Assembly: GCF_000427665.1 (NCBI RefSeq)
Contig: NZ_KE386572.1
Span: 992,001-1,056,000 of the forward strand
Direction: 5' to 3'
DNA length: 64,000 nt
DNA from: Geminicoccus roseus DSM 18922
GTDB lineage: Bacteria; Pseudomonadota; Alphaproteobacteria; Geminicoccales; Geminicoccaceae
The notes under the pieces are model-generated. The model was not told the origin of the DNA. It saw only the letters and a program-made list of their open reading frames with translations, and ran no database searches. Position 1 is the stretch's first letter. Each line of letters starts with the position of its first letter. A program made the translations under genes and the position numbers. Positions 8,591-16,686 of this stretch are shown here, piece after piece.

Positions 8591-9500
8591 ACGGGACAAC
8601 ATCCAGCTTGGCCCGGACGGCGCGGCACGCCGAAACGACGCCGGCCGCGCCTTCTTCAAGGGTGTTGGTGGCAAAGATCGAAGGACCTGCGGGGTGACCA
8701 CGCCGTCGAGCCGAGGAGGCTGCTCGATCCCGCGGCCAGTACCAGCACCGCCGAGGGCGTCCGCCGGTATGACGGCGGATGAAATCCAAGGCATCGGTTA
8801 CCAAGATCCTGATACTCTCCAGCGCCCGTGAAGACGCTGGGCCGCAACAAGTTCGCGGACTGGAACAAGTTCGCGGACTGGAAGGACAAGGGTGCCGACA
8901 ATCTCGTGCTGGATGAGGATGGCGGCGCCGGCGCTTCGGCGCACGATGCCAGCCCGATCAGGAACGCCAAACCTGCAGCCCCCCAAAGCGGTGGCGTTCA
9001 AGCAGGCCAGCGACGATGGCTTTGGGAAGCTCAGCGGCGCGACGACGAAAAGGCGTGCAAGGCGGATACCGGCGATGCCTGCGGGAAGTGAAGCGAGGAA
9101 AGGCGCACGGGCGACACGTCCTGCCCGGATGTCGCTGACGCCCAGCCAAGGGTGCAGGCGTTCGACAACGGGTCGGTCGGCCTTCCGAAAGGCACCATCC
9201 CGCAGCGTGGCAGCGGCGTGGGCGAAGAGACCCGCAATCCGATCATCGGCGCTGTGATCCGCGAGGGTTCTCAGAGGCGCAGCCAAGACAGGAAGGCTGC
9301 GCTCAGCGCGCATGCCAGGTCCGCGACGGCTGCACCGCGCACGAAACGCGAAGGGTATGATGGCAACGAACCTCTCCGATTTCGACTCCGGTGGCCGGCA
9401 GATCATCCTGCACCGGGATAGCCGGCACGGGACAACAAAGACCCAGAACGGTCATTCCCTTCCGATCAGTGATGCCTGTCCTCTCTCACAAGGGCTGCCA
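8591..9500. other. 910 bp without a supported gene; contains an 18-bp tandem repeat
   Basis: No recognisable protein is found on either strand, and the open frames present look like chance frames in GC-rich DNA. An exact 18-bp direct repeat, AACAAGTTCGCGGACTGG, occurs at 8846-8863 and 8864-8881. The stretch probably consists of decayed mobile-element sequence between the IS5-like relic and the 9.5-kb cassette. Confidence 0.5.
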
Positions 9501-9953
9501 ATGACCGACGAACACGGGGCCCTAGAGCGGCTGCACACCACCACATCGGGTCCGCGCCAGGACGGCAGGATATGGCTCAACACCTATCCGGTGGTGGACC
9601 GGATCGTGCGCGACTTCACGCTGGCGGTGCTCCAGCGCCTCGAGAACAGGGACAGATTCCAAGCCTGGCTGGAGTTCGAGTGCCGGCGGCAGAACAACCT
9701 GTTCCTGGGCATCACGCCGTCGGACAGGTACGAAACCGGCCCCTGGAACCAAGCCGGCCAGTGCGGCGAATACGTGCTGCATGCGCTTGCCATCAATGGC
9801 GAGACCAGGCTGGCGGTGCGGGACGCCTTCATGGTGTACGTCGTCAAGCTGCTGGATCTGGCGGCGCAGCCGGACGGCTTCGACCCGACGCCGCTCGAGG
9901 CCGAGATCGCCCGCCTGAGCAATGCCCTGCTGGGCAGGTCGGAGCAGCCATGA
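9501..9953 (+). CDS. Hypothetical protein, first gene of the Nudix-kinase cassette
   Basis: This 150-residue soluble protein runs from MTDEHGALERL to LLGRSEQP. I do not recognise its family. It is mostly helical in character, with a Trp/Arg/Glu-rich segment (FQAWLEFECRRQNNLFLG) and a predicted C-terminal helix. I took the ATG at 9501 because AAGGG lies 8 bases upstream and the open frame before it shows no coding character. Its stop overlaps the start of the next gene (ATGA), which implies translational coupling. It may therefore be a partner, chaperone or antidote of the Nudix-kinase protein. Confidence 0.68.
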   Translation: MTDEHGALERLHTTTSGPRQDGRIWLNTYPVVDRIVRDFTLAVLQRLENRDRFQAWLEFECRRQNNLFLGITPSDRYETGPWNQAGQCGEYVLHALAINGETRLAVRDAFMVYVVKLLDLAAQPDGFDPTPLEAEIARLSNALLGRSEQP

Positions 9954-11449
9954 ACCGGCCGACTCTTTTCCCGAAGGCCAACAAGGCTGAGCAGACATGC
10001 GGCCGGTTCGCCAACGCCCTCACGTTCAAGGCGCCCGCTGTGAAGCGGAAGACCCATCCCGCGCCGCAGCAGCTCAGCCTGTTCGACGGCCATGACCAAG
10101 CCCAGCCGGCGCCCAGAGTGTTCCATCCCAGGCCCAGAGAAAACGGGGAAAAGGTCCGCATCCATTCCCCGAGCGCGCCCACCGGCCAGGACAGCTGGAC
10201 GGGCGCGGACGCTGTGGCGACCTTCACTCCCGGCAGCCCGGTGCCGGACTGCCTGCACGGCGTGCCGCTGGCGCCCTGGACCGATCATCCGCGCACCAGA
10301 CAAGGCTGGAACCAGGTCGACGGCCAGATGGATGCCCTCGGCGAGCCGCCGCTCGACCTGCCCATGGGCAAGACCGCCGCCTCCGGCGCCATCATCGAGG
10401 AACCGGATGGGCGCATCTGGCTGGTGCACCCGACCAACGGCTTTGCCGGCTACGATGCAACCTTCCCGAAAGGTGGCGCCGAGCCCGGCCTGTCGCTGCA
10501 GGCCAACGCCATCAAGGAGTGCTTCGAGGAAGCCGGCCTCAAGGTCGAGATCACCGGCATGTTCGGTGACTTCGAGCGCAGCACCACGGTCGCGCGCTAC
10601 TATCGCGGCAAGCGGGTGGGTGGCACGCCGGCGGACATGGGCTGGGAGAGCCAGGCAGTCTCGCTGGTGCCCAAGAACCGGCTGCACGAGCTTCTGAACG
10701 GCGCCGCCGACACGCCGATCGCCGCTGCCGCCGGCAAGCCGGCCGGCCACGATCAGGCCAGGTCGATCGAGGGCTGGAAGCAGGTCGGCAAGCAGCACGG
10801 CTCCAACCCGGGCGGCTTCTTCCAGGATCCGACCGGCCAGCGCTGGTACTGCAAGTTCCCGAAATCGGCCGACCACGCCAAGAACGAGATCCTGGCGTCC
10901 AAGCTCTACGAGGCGCTGGGCATCCGCACGCCGCACATGGAGCTGATCCGGCTCAATGGCAGGCTCGGCGTGGCCTCGCGCATGATCGCCGGCCTGAGGA
11001 GGGATGAGGCAGGCCTTCGCGGCGGCAAGGTCAAGGGCGCCGCCGAGGGCTTTGCCGCCGATGCCTGGCTGGCGAACTGGGACGCCGTCGGCCTGCTCTA
11101 CGACAACATGCTGGTCGACGAGGCCGGCAACGCGGTGCGGATCGATCCGGGCGGCGCGCTGATCTACCGTGCCCAGGGAGCCCCGAAAGGCCAGGCGTTC
11201 GGCGACAAGGTGGCCGAGCTGGAGACGCTTCGCTTTGGCCAGAACGTAGAGGCAGCCGCCGTGTTCGGCCAGATCAGCAAGGCGCAGATCGCCCGGGGCG
11301 TGGCGCAGATCGCGGCGCTGCCGGATAAGCGCATCCGCGCGATCGTCCAGGAGCATGGGCCCGGAACTGCCGGGCAGCGGCAAGAACTTGCCGAGCGGCT
11401 CATCCGGCGCAAGGCGGATCTGATGCATTCTCTGGCAGAAGATCAATAA
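9950..11449 (+). CDS. Nudix hydrolase-like and kinase-like fusion protein
   Basis: The 499-residue protein starts in an ATGA overlap with the previous gene. Residues 1-135 look disordered and basic and contain QLSLF (41-45). Residues about 139-240 form a Nudix domain: the box spans 175-197 with KECFEEAG giving the metal-binding E190, E193 and E194, while the first box glutamate is replaced by L181. Residues about 275-440 resemble a HipA/PI-kinase-type ATP-binding fold, with K302 in WYCKF, E313, D378 in ANWD, N386 in YDN and D399 in RIDPGGAL. The combination suggests a nucleotide-handling or phosphotransfer effector. The substrate is unknown; it is not a standard housekeeping Nudix enzyme. Confidence 0.75.
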   Translation: MNRPTLFPKANKAEQTCGRFANALTFKAPAVKRKTHPAPQQLSLFDGHDQAQPAPRVFHPRPRENGEKVRIHSPSAPTGQDSWTGADAVATFTPGSPVPDCLHGVPLAPWTDHPRTRQGWNQVDGQMDALGEPPLDLPMGKTAASGAIIEEPDGRIWLVHPTNGFAGYDATFPKGGAEPGLSLQANAIKECFEEAGLKVEITGMFGDFERSTTVARYYRGKRVGGTPADMGWESQAVSLVPKNRLHELLNGAADTPIAAAAGKPAGHDQARSIEGWKQVGKQHGSNPGGFFQDPTGQRWYCKFPKSADHAKNEILASKLYEALGIRTPHMELIRLNGRLGVASRMIAGLRRDEAGLRGGKVKGAAEGFAADAWLANWDAVGLLYDNMLVDEAGNAVRIDPGGALIYRAQGAPKGQAFGDKVAELETLRFGQNVEAAAVFGQISKAQIARGVAQIAALPDKRIRAIVQEHGPGTAGQRQELAERLIRRKADLMHSLAEDQ

Positions 11450-11580
11450 AACAACAAAGTTTTTGATATTGTTACCTGAGAGGAATTGAATGTCTGGAGA
11501 CGCTGAGAAGAGAATTTTTTCTATAAGATTTCTGGACGACAGGCGGCACGTCGGGGCCTTTTGATACCTGGAGAACTATC

Positions 11581-11937
11581 ATGTGGATCATGCTGAAGGA
11601 TGCGTTCTTCTCGGTCGTCGACAAGGCCGTGAAGCCGGGCTGCCTGGTCGTGCGTGCCCGCCGGCCTGGCGACATCGAGCGGTACTTCCCCGGCGCCGAG
11701 GTGCGCCAGTCGACCAGCACCGACTACATGTTCCGGGCCGAAATCGAACGCGAGCACGTGGCGCAGGTGATCGGGCAGGCCGTGATGGATATCGACGCCC
11801 CGAACTTCAAGGCGAGCGTCAAGGACCGCCGGCTGCACGACGCCTATCTGCGCGTCTGGCATGCCATGGCGACCCTGCAGCCGACCGCTCCCCTTTCCGG
11901 CACCCGCGCACGCGATGATCATGGAAGCCATCGCTGA
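11581..11937 (+). CDS. Conserved hypothetical protein, third gene of the cassette
   Basis: This 118-residue protein begins MWIMLKDAFFSVVDK and continues LVVRARRPGDIERYFPGAEV, a YMFRAEI strand, then NFKASVKDRRLHDAYLRVWH. The layout (short beta strands, an ARRPGDIE helix start, NFK-S and an AYxxVW end) recalls a widespread but uncharacterised small-protein family; I cannot name it. GGAGAA lies 7 bases before the ATG. A 131-bp AT-richer gap separates it from the Nudix-kinase gene. The last 15 or so residues (SGTRARDDHGSHR) look like a run-on into the following decayed sequence. Confidence 0.65.
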   Translation: MWIMLKDAFFSVVDKAVKPGCLVVRARRPGDIERYFPGAEVRQSTSTDYMFRAEIEREHVAQVIGQAVMDIDAPNFKASVKDRRLHDAYLRVWHAMATLQPTAPLSGTRARDDHGSHR

Positions 11938-12165
11938 CGTCGGCATCGGGCAGGACGGGGCTATCTTCGTCCTGGTGGCTGCCGGCATGATCGATGGCCC
12001 GACCGGCCTCTACCGACCGGCGCGCCGGCGCATCGAACAGGTCGCCGACCTGGCGTCCGGCGGCCTTGGGGAACGCCATCCGTGATTTCCTCGACGGCAA
12101 CTGCGGCGGCGACCGCCTGCACCACACGCTGCAGGTGCTGGATCCCGCGCGGTGGTGGGACGGTC
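11915..12165 (+). pseudogene. Short frameshifted coding remnant
   Basis: One frame gives MIMEAIADVGIGQDGAIFVL followed by AAGMIDGPTGLYRPARRR. After GGL it shifts by one base near 12070 into GNAIRDFLDGNCGGDRLHHT. The two parts read as one plausible acidic protein if one G is removed from the GGGG run. The family is not recognised. It overlaps the end of the previous gene by 23 bases. Confidence 0.35.
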
Positions 12166-12330
12166 GAGCATCATGCGGCAGGAGAAGCGCCATGAGTCGG
12201 GCTCTCCAAGAGAGCGCCACCAGGAGGAGGCGGTCCGTCGCGCGATCCAGCTGCGTCAGGGGAACGGGCGAGCACTGGCCAGGCGCTACGATGTCCGTCC
12301 GACGACGGTCCAGGCTGGACCCATCACACC
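12166..12330 (+). pseudogene. IS481-like transposase N-terminal remnant
   Basis: The translated piece EEAVRRAIQLRQGNGRALAR followed by RYDVRPTTVQ resembles the N-terminal helix-turn-helix of IS481-type transposases (VRRAIQxSQESxRxLARRYGINxKTV). Nothing of the DDE catalytic domain follows, so this is a small fragment. Confidence 0.42.
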
Positions 12331-12546
12331 ACATCCCCGGACCATCCAGCTGGGGAGGCTGGGAGCCGAACTTCCGGACGCATGCCTACATCATGAACCT
12401 GGCGATGATGGTCGCCGGCCTGCTCCTTGCAGCCGCCGCCTGCGCGGCTCGGGAGTGCCTCCGCCGGAAGGGGGAAGTGAAGGCGTCTCCAGTCGGTTGG
12501 AGGCAGAGCAGGCCGCGGGATGAGGCTGGCCCCTTCCCGGCCACGC

Positions 12547-12834
12547 TCAGCCCACCGGCGCGGCGTCGGGCTCGATCTGGCGGGCGCCGCGCAGGCCGGA
12601 TTCGATGGCGCCCTCGACCCGGCCGGTCTTGAGGCTGGTGAAGTCGCCGGCGAAATGGAGATGGCGTTCGGGCAGACTCCATTCCCGCACCATCCAGCCG
12701 CCGCCCAAGGGCGGGCTTCCGAACGAGCCGCGGATCCAGTCCTGCCCGGTCCAGGCAAAGCCGTCGACGTCCAGGATCTCGTCGAACACGTACGGCATGT
12801 TCCGCCGGAAAGGGGCAGCTGGCGCTCCGATCAC
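12547..12834 (-). pseudogene. Truncated duplicate of a flavin amine oxidase, C-terminal end only
   Basis: About 90 codons match the end of the complete amine oxidase at 20844-22301 almost residue for residue, including DGFAWTGQDWIRGSFGSPPL and LHFAGDFTSLKTG. Nucleotide identity is high from the stop codon to about 12812 and then ceases. The FAD-binding N-terminus and most of the substrate domain are absent, so it cannot be a working enzyme. Confidence 0.88.
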
Positions 12835-12941
12835 GGCCAGGGCCGCGGCTGCTCCCGCCGCGTCCGTCCGGGTACCGACAGCAGGCGGGCGCTGCTCCTG
12901 CCGTTCCCCCAGGGGGCAGGAGCAGCGCCGGGCGCAGCGGC

Positions 12942-13883
12942 CTATTCAGGCGTCACGGTCGCATGCTCGATGTCCGTGTCGCCCCGCCACTGAACCTTCA
13001 CCCAGAGCGGGCATCCGGTCAGCCGGAGGTTGGTGGCTCGATAGCGGTACTCGCCATATTGCGGCACCAGAGGATCGATGGTGTATCGCGGCGCCGTCAC
13101 CGGGGTGCTGTAGACACCGTTCGCGGTCTGGCTCCATGAGATCGTCGGGGCCGCCAGCGTGGGCGGGATGTTCGGGATTGGCCCGCCCTCTTGGAGCGAT
13201 TTCAGGTGCACCGCCCCTTGAACCTGGAGTTCGTCCTTGCCGGTGCCGCTCCGCTTGCGGCACTGGGCCCGGGTCACGCTGATCTCGTCCTTCCAGACGA
13301 TCGGGTTGCCCGTGTCGGCTTCCAGATCGTGATAATACAGCCGTCTCGGCCCCTGCTCTCTGGTGTAGTAGCCTTCGATCGAGATCAGGGAGCCCTTGTC
13401 CACCGAGTTCGGATCGATCTCGAAGCCGAAGATGTTCATGGCCGGCTTGGCAGGCATGACCGTGTCCCTCGGGATCGGATACACGGGCATGCCGTTGACT
13501 TCGAGGTCCTGGCCTTTTTCCGATGTCACTTCACCGACGATGACGTTCTCGCTGAGATCGGAGAACACTTCCGTGGCGGTGACGGCGCCGCTCTGGCTGC
13601 CTCCGGTGACGATGGCGGTACCCCCGACAAAACCGTGCTCCCGTCCCGGCAGCGGATCGTTGAGGCTCGCCAGCGGCACGCCCGATTTCGTCGCCGTGTT
13701 GGCCTTGCCGTCGGGGACGCTGATCGTGATGCCCATCACCGTGATCGAGTTGTCGTCGATGCTCTCGATCGGGCCTTCGATCACGAGTTCGCCGGGCGCC
13801 ACCTGCGCGATCGCCGACGTGCCGGCGACCGTGCAGGTCATGAGAGCTAGGGATGAAGCGCCAAGAAGCACTCTGATAGACAT
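12942..13883 (-). CDS. Secreted protein with DUF5666-like beta domain
   Basis: This 313-residue protein has a clear Sec signal peptide (MSIRVLLGASSLALMTCTVA, cleavage near AIAQ). It is followed by a short beta-rich segment, IEGPIESIDDNSITVMG, of the type seen in DUF5666 proteins. The C-terminal half carries two cysteines (AQCRKRSG, LTGCPLW) and an Ig/PKD-like run (TISWSQTANGVYSTP...EYRYRATNL). The start at 13883 was preferred over one 15 codons earlier because it opens directly on the signal peptide with CGGAG upstream. It is the last gene of the SCO-multicopper oxidase operon, 73 bp after the oxidase. Function is unknown. Confidence 0.75.
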   Translation of the reverse strand: MSIRVLLGASSLALMTCTVAGTSAIAQVAPGELVIEGPIESIDDNSITVMGITISVPDGKANTATKSGVPLASLNDPLPGREHGFVGGTAIVTGGSQSGAVTATEVFSDLSENVIVGEVTSEKGQDLEVNGMPVYPIPRDTVMPAKPAMNIFGFEIDPNSVDKGSLISIEGYYTREQGPRRLYYHDLEADTGNPIVWKDEISVTRAQCRKRSGTGKDELQVQGAVHLKSLQEGGPIPNIPPTLAAPTISWSQTANGVYSTPVTAPRYTIDPLVPQYGEYRYRATNLRLTGCPLWVKVQWRGDTDIEHATVTPE

Positions 13884-13956
13884 CGCATTGCTCCGAGCGG
13901 CGGGATCGCGAAGCGACGCAGCCGCCAACCTTGTTCGGTGAAATTCCCAGGTTCAA

Positions 13957-15717
13957 TCAGGGCACGATGGTCCAGGTCGCCATCATCGAATGATCCTCAT
14001 GCAGCATGTTGTGGCAGTGCATGACGTATCTTCCGATGTCTCCCTTCGGACCGTTGTTGTAGAAAACCGGATCGGGAAAATCCCTGAACTTCATGTAGAC
14101 TTGCAGTTTGTTGCCCGACATCCGGTGAACGTCGGAACGGTAGCGCTGACCCTCGGGAATCAGGGCGCCGTTGTTCCGGATGGCGATGCCTTCCTCGAAA
14201 TGGATGTGCACCGGGTGCTCCCAGCCGCCCGAGGAACTCTCCAGCTGCCAGATCTCGGCGGTGTCCTTCCGCACCTGGACCAGCGGATTGTCGACATAGG
14301 CCGGATCATGATCGATCTCCGGATCCCAGATCTGGCCATTGATCCGCCAGGTCCCGTTCAGCCGCTCGAACTTCCAGACCCGGGTGCGCGCCACCGCGCC
14401 CATGTCGACCGGCGGCAGTTCGCGGAAACGGTCGGGAACCGTGCTGTCGTCCCTTTCCGCCCACGTGCCGACCCGGAACTCGACCAACTGGTTGGCCACG
14501 GCGTCGGGATTGGTGGTAGCCCCGATGTCGGTGCCCCGGCCGTCGTCCCGCATCACCAGCGAGTTGGACAGATAGACCTTCTGGCCGGCGAACCTGGAGA
14601 AATCGAACACGATGTCGGAACGCTCGGCGACCCAGACATCCGTGGTGGCGAGGTTCTTGCGGGCCTGCGGCAGGAAGTTGCCGCTGGCGGTGATCTGGGT
14701 GAAGGGCTGGTTCTTGCCGCCGTTGCGGAAATGGATCCGGTAGAAGCGCGACGGGCCGGCGTTGAGAAGCCGAAATCGATACTTGCGCGGCTTCACCTCG
14801 AAGAACGGCTGGATCTTGCCGTTGACCGTGAGCTTGTCGCCGAGGAAGCCGTCGACGGCCAGCTGGTTGAAGGTGCGCAGGCCGTTGCGTGGATCGAACT
14901 GCTGGTCGGCGAAGACCAGCGGGACGTCGTACTCACCGCAGGGCAGGTTCCAGCCCTTGCCTTCCCTGCCCGTGTCCTCCTCCTTGTCGAACAGCCGGAA
15001 CATGCCGACGAGGCCGCGATAGCAGTTCGAGGAGGTGAATTCCGGCCGGTGATCGTGGAAAAACAGCGTGGTCAGGCTTTCCCGGGGATCGCCAAAGGTT
15101 TCCTGATAGCGCGGGTCGGTGAAGCCGGCGCGGCACAGGGTGTAGTGCTGGTCGCGGTGCCCGCCGGGCCTGGTCCAGTTCCAGGGGCCGCCGTCGCTCT
15201 CCACCGCCGTATGGAAATTGTGCAGGTGGGTCGAGATCTCCGGCTGGCCAAAGCCCTTGTGACCCGCATCCAGGTTGTTCTTCACCCTGATCATGATCGG
15301 ATCGCCGTATTCGGCGTCGATCATCGTGCCGGCGAAGCCGTTGTTGCCATAGCTCCAGATCGTGCTGGCCGGCAGATCGCTGTGGAACTTGTGCTCCGAT
15401 GCCTGAACCTCGAGCAGGTATTCCTTCTTGGGCTCGAAATAGCCCTTGCACCACTGATGGTTACCGGTCTCGTAGCCGGGCAGGCTGGTTTTTTCCGCGA
15501 CTCTCGGAACCGGCATCGGCTCCTTCCACGGGGTGGTCTTGGGGCTGGTGACCGTGGCGGCCAGAGCCTTGCGCAACGAGAGCCCACGCACGCCGAAATA
15601 GGCGCTGCCCGCCAGCAGTCCGAGCTTGCTGAGCTCGCGCTTGGTGAAGCGTGTGGCATTCAGCTGGTCGCGCAGATCCAAAGCCTCGGCGGCGAGGCGC
15701 TCCTCTCGATTCATCAT
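13957..15717 (-). CDS. Multicopper oxidase (CotA/bilirubin-oxidase type)
   Basis: This 586-residue enzyme should oxidise metals or phenolic substrates outside the cytoplasm and reduce oxygen to water. All four copper motifs are present: HLHNFH at 164-169, FFHDHRP, HPVHIHFEEG, and H567-C568-H569 with H573 and M578 in HCHNMLHEDHSMM (type 1 plus trinuclear centre). Residues 27-54 form a hydrophobic, KR-containing stretch that may be an atypical export signal; a true twin-arginine motif is not seen. The start is the ATGATG at 15717. It lies 34 bp after an SCO-type copper protein, which suggests the SCO protein helps load copper. Confidence 0.9.
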   Translation of the reverse strand: MMNREERLAAEALDLRDQLNATRFTKRELSKLGLLAGSAYFGVRGLSLRKALAATVTSPKTTPWKEPMPVPRVAEKTSLPGYETGNHQWCKGYFEPKKEYLLEVQASEHKFHSDLPASTIWSYGNNGFAGTMIDAEYGDPIMIRVKNNLDAGHKGFGQPEISTHLHNFHTAVESDGGPWNWTRPGGHRDQHYTLCRAGFTDPRYQETFGDPRESLTTLFFHDHRPEFTSSNCYRGLVGMFRLFDKEEDTGREGKGWNLPCGEYDVPLVFADQQFDPRNGLRTFNQLAVDGFLGDKLTVNGKIQPFFEVKPRKYRFRLLNAGPSRFYRIHFRNGGKNQPFTQITASGNFLPQARKNLATTDVWVAERSDIVFDFSRFAGQKVYLSNSLVMRDDGRGTDIGATTNPDAVANQLVEFRVGTWAERDDSTVPDRFRELPPVDMGAVARTRVWKFERLNGTWRINGQIWDPEIDHDPAYVDNPLVQVRKDTAEIWQLESSSGGWEHPVHIHFEEGIAIRNNGALIPEGQRYRSDVHRMSGNKLQVYMKFRDFPDPVFYNNGPKGDIGRYVMHCHNMLHEDHSMMATWTIVP

Positions 15718-15751
15718 GTCTGGTGTCAGTCCAGAAGGAGAAGAACGTTGT

Positions 15752-16351
15752 TCAGCCCATGCTCGCCAGGTGGCCGACTGCCTGGGCGATCCATGCGGCC
15801 CGGGCGAGCCCGGGCACGCCGGCCCACCGGTCGAGGCGGTCGTTGCCGTACCTGACAATGCCGGTATGGTTGTCGAGGATAAGGTCGCTGACCGGATCGG
15901 CGCTCGCGAAGCCCAGTCCCTTGCGCAGATGCTCGATGTCCCTGGGCGCCCCGGTCAGGAACCGCCAGCCGGGCCTGACATCCCAAAGCCGCGCATATTC
16001 CTTCAGCATCGGCGGAGTGTCGAACTCTGGCTGCAGCGTGATGGTATACATGAAAATGTCGCGCCCGACCCGATCCCCCAGAAGATCCTGCACGAGACGC
16101 AAGTTCTGCGTGGTCAGCGGGCAGGTATCGCCACAGCTCTGAAAGAAAAAATTGATCATGATGACCTTGTCGCGTGCGAGGTCGTCATAGAACGAGAACC
16201 TTTGTCCGTCCTGATCGAACACTTCCGTGTTGGGAATCGGTGTATGCTCAGGATGAGCTTCCGCTGGCCGGGTATCCAGCGCCGACGCTGCCAGCGCTCC
16301 AGCCAACACGCCGGCTCCGCCAGCGAACAATGCTCTGCGCTGCACGCTCAT
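15752..16351 (-). CDS. SCO1/SenC-family copper/thiol protein
   Basis: SCO proteins are thioredoxin-fold, membrane- or periplasm-facing copper donors or thiol reductants. This 199-residue protein has an RR-containing signal (MSVQRRALFAGGAG), the copper-binding CGDTCP (C73, C77), and a late histidine in DNHTG at the expected place. I chose the ATG at 16351 because GGGGG lies 10 bases upstream; an in-frame GTG at 16360 is possible. It is the first gene of an operon with the multicopper oxidase and a secreted protein, transcribed from the AT-rich region at 16430-16580. Confidence 0.87.
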   Translation of the reverse strand: MSVQRRALFAGGAGVLAGALAASALDTRPAEAHPEHTPIPNTEVFDQDGQRFSFYDDLARDKVIMINFFFQSCGDTCPLTTQNLRLVQDLLGDRVGRDIFMYTITLQPEFDTPPMLKEYARLWDVRPGWRFLTGAPRDIEHLRKGLGFASADPVSDLILDNHTGIVRYGNDRLDRWAGVPGLARAAWIAQAVGHLASMG

Positions 16352-16686
16352 CACTTTCACGCCCCCAAATAATCCAGGCAGGCGAGACCCGCCACTGACC
16401 GAAGCAGTTCACAGCAGTCGCTCGACTTGCAAACTACAGTGCCCAACGGCTAGGTTCCTGGCAGGGCCAATCTTATTATTTATTTTCAAAAAGACTCACA
16501 AAGAAATTTTCGAATATTTGGTATAAGAAGCCAAAATTTTAGTTATATTACTTCCAGCGTCGAAAGTTATATAACCGACGCACCCCGCCTGCGCCGGCTT
16601 CCAGGACGATCAGCGCCAGGCGGGGACATGCCGATGAAGAGCGAAACCGTGCAGTGGCGAACCTGGATGCACAGCGGAACAGGCCG
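16352..16686. promoter_or_regulatory. AT-rich intergenic region upstream of the SCO operon
   Basis: These 335 bp contain an unusually AT-rich block (about 16455-16580, with TTATTATTTATTTTC and several TATA-like strings) in a 70% GC background. The promoter of the minus-strand SCO-oxidase operon most likely lies here. No open frame or clear operator is seen. Confidence 0.45.

Noticed and set aside
8798-9406. A 202-residue minus-strand frame in the mobile debris
   Set aside because: No recognised motif, no ribosome site and a weak composition; it crosses the 18-bp tandem repeat. It is treated as a chance frame.
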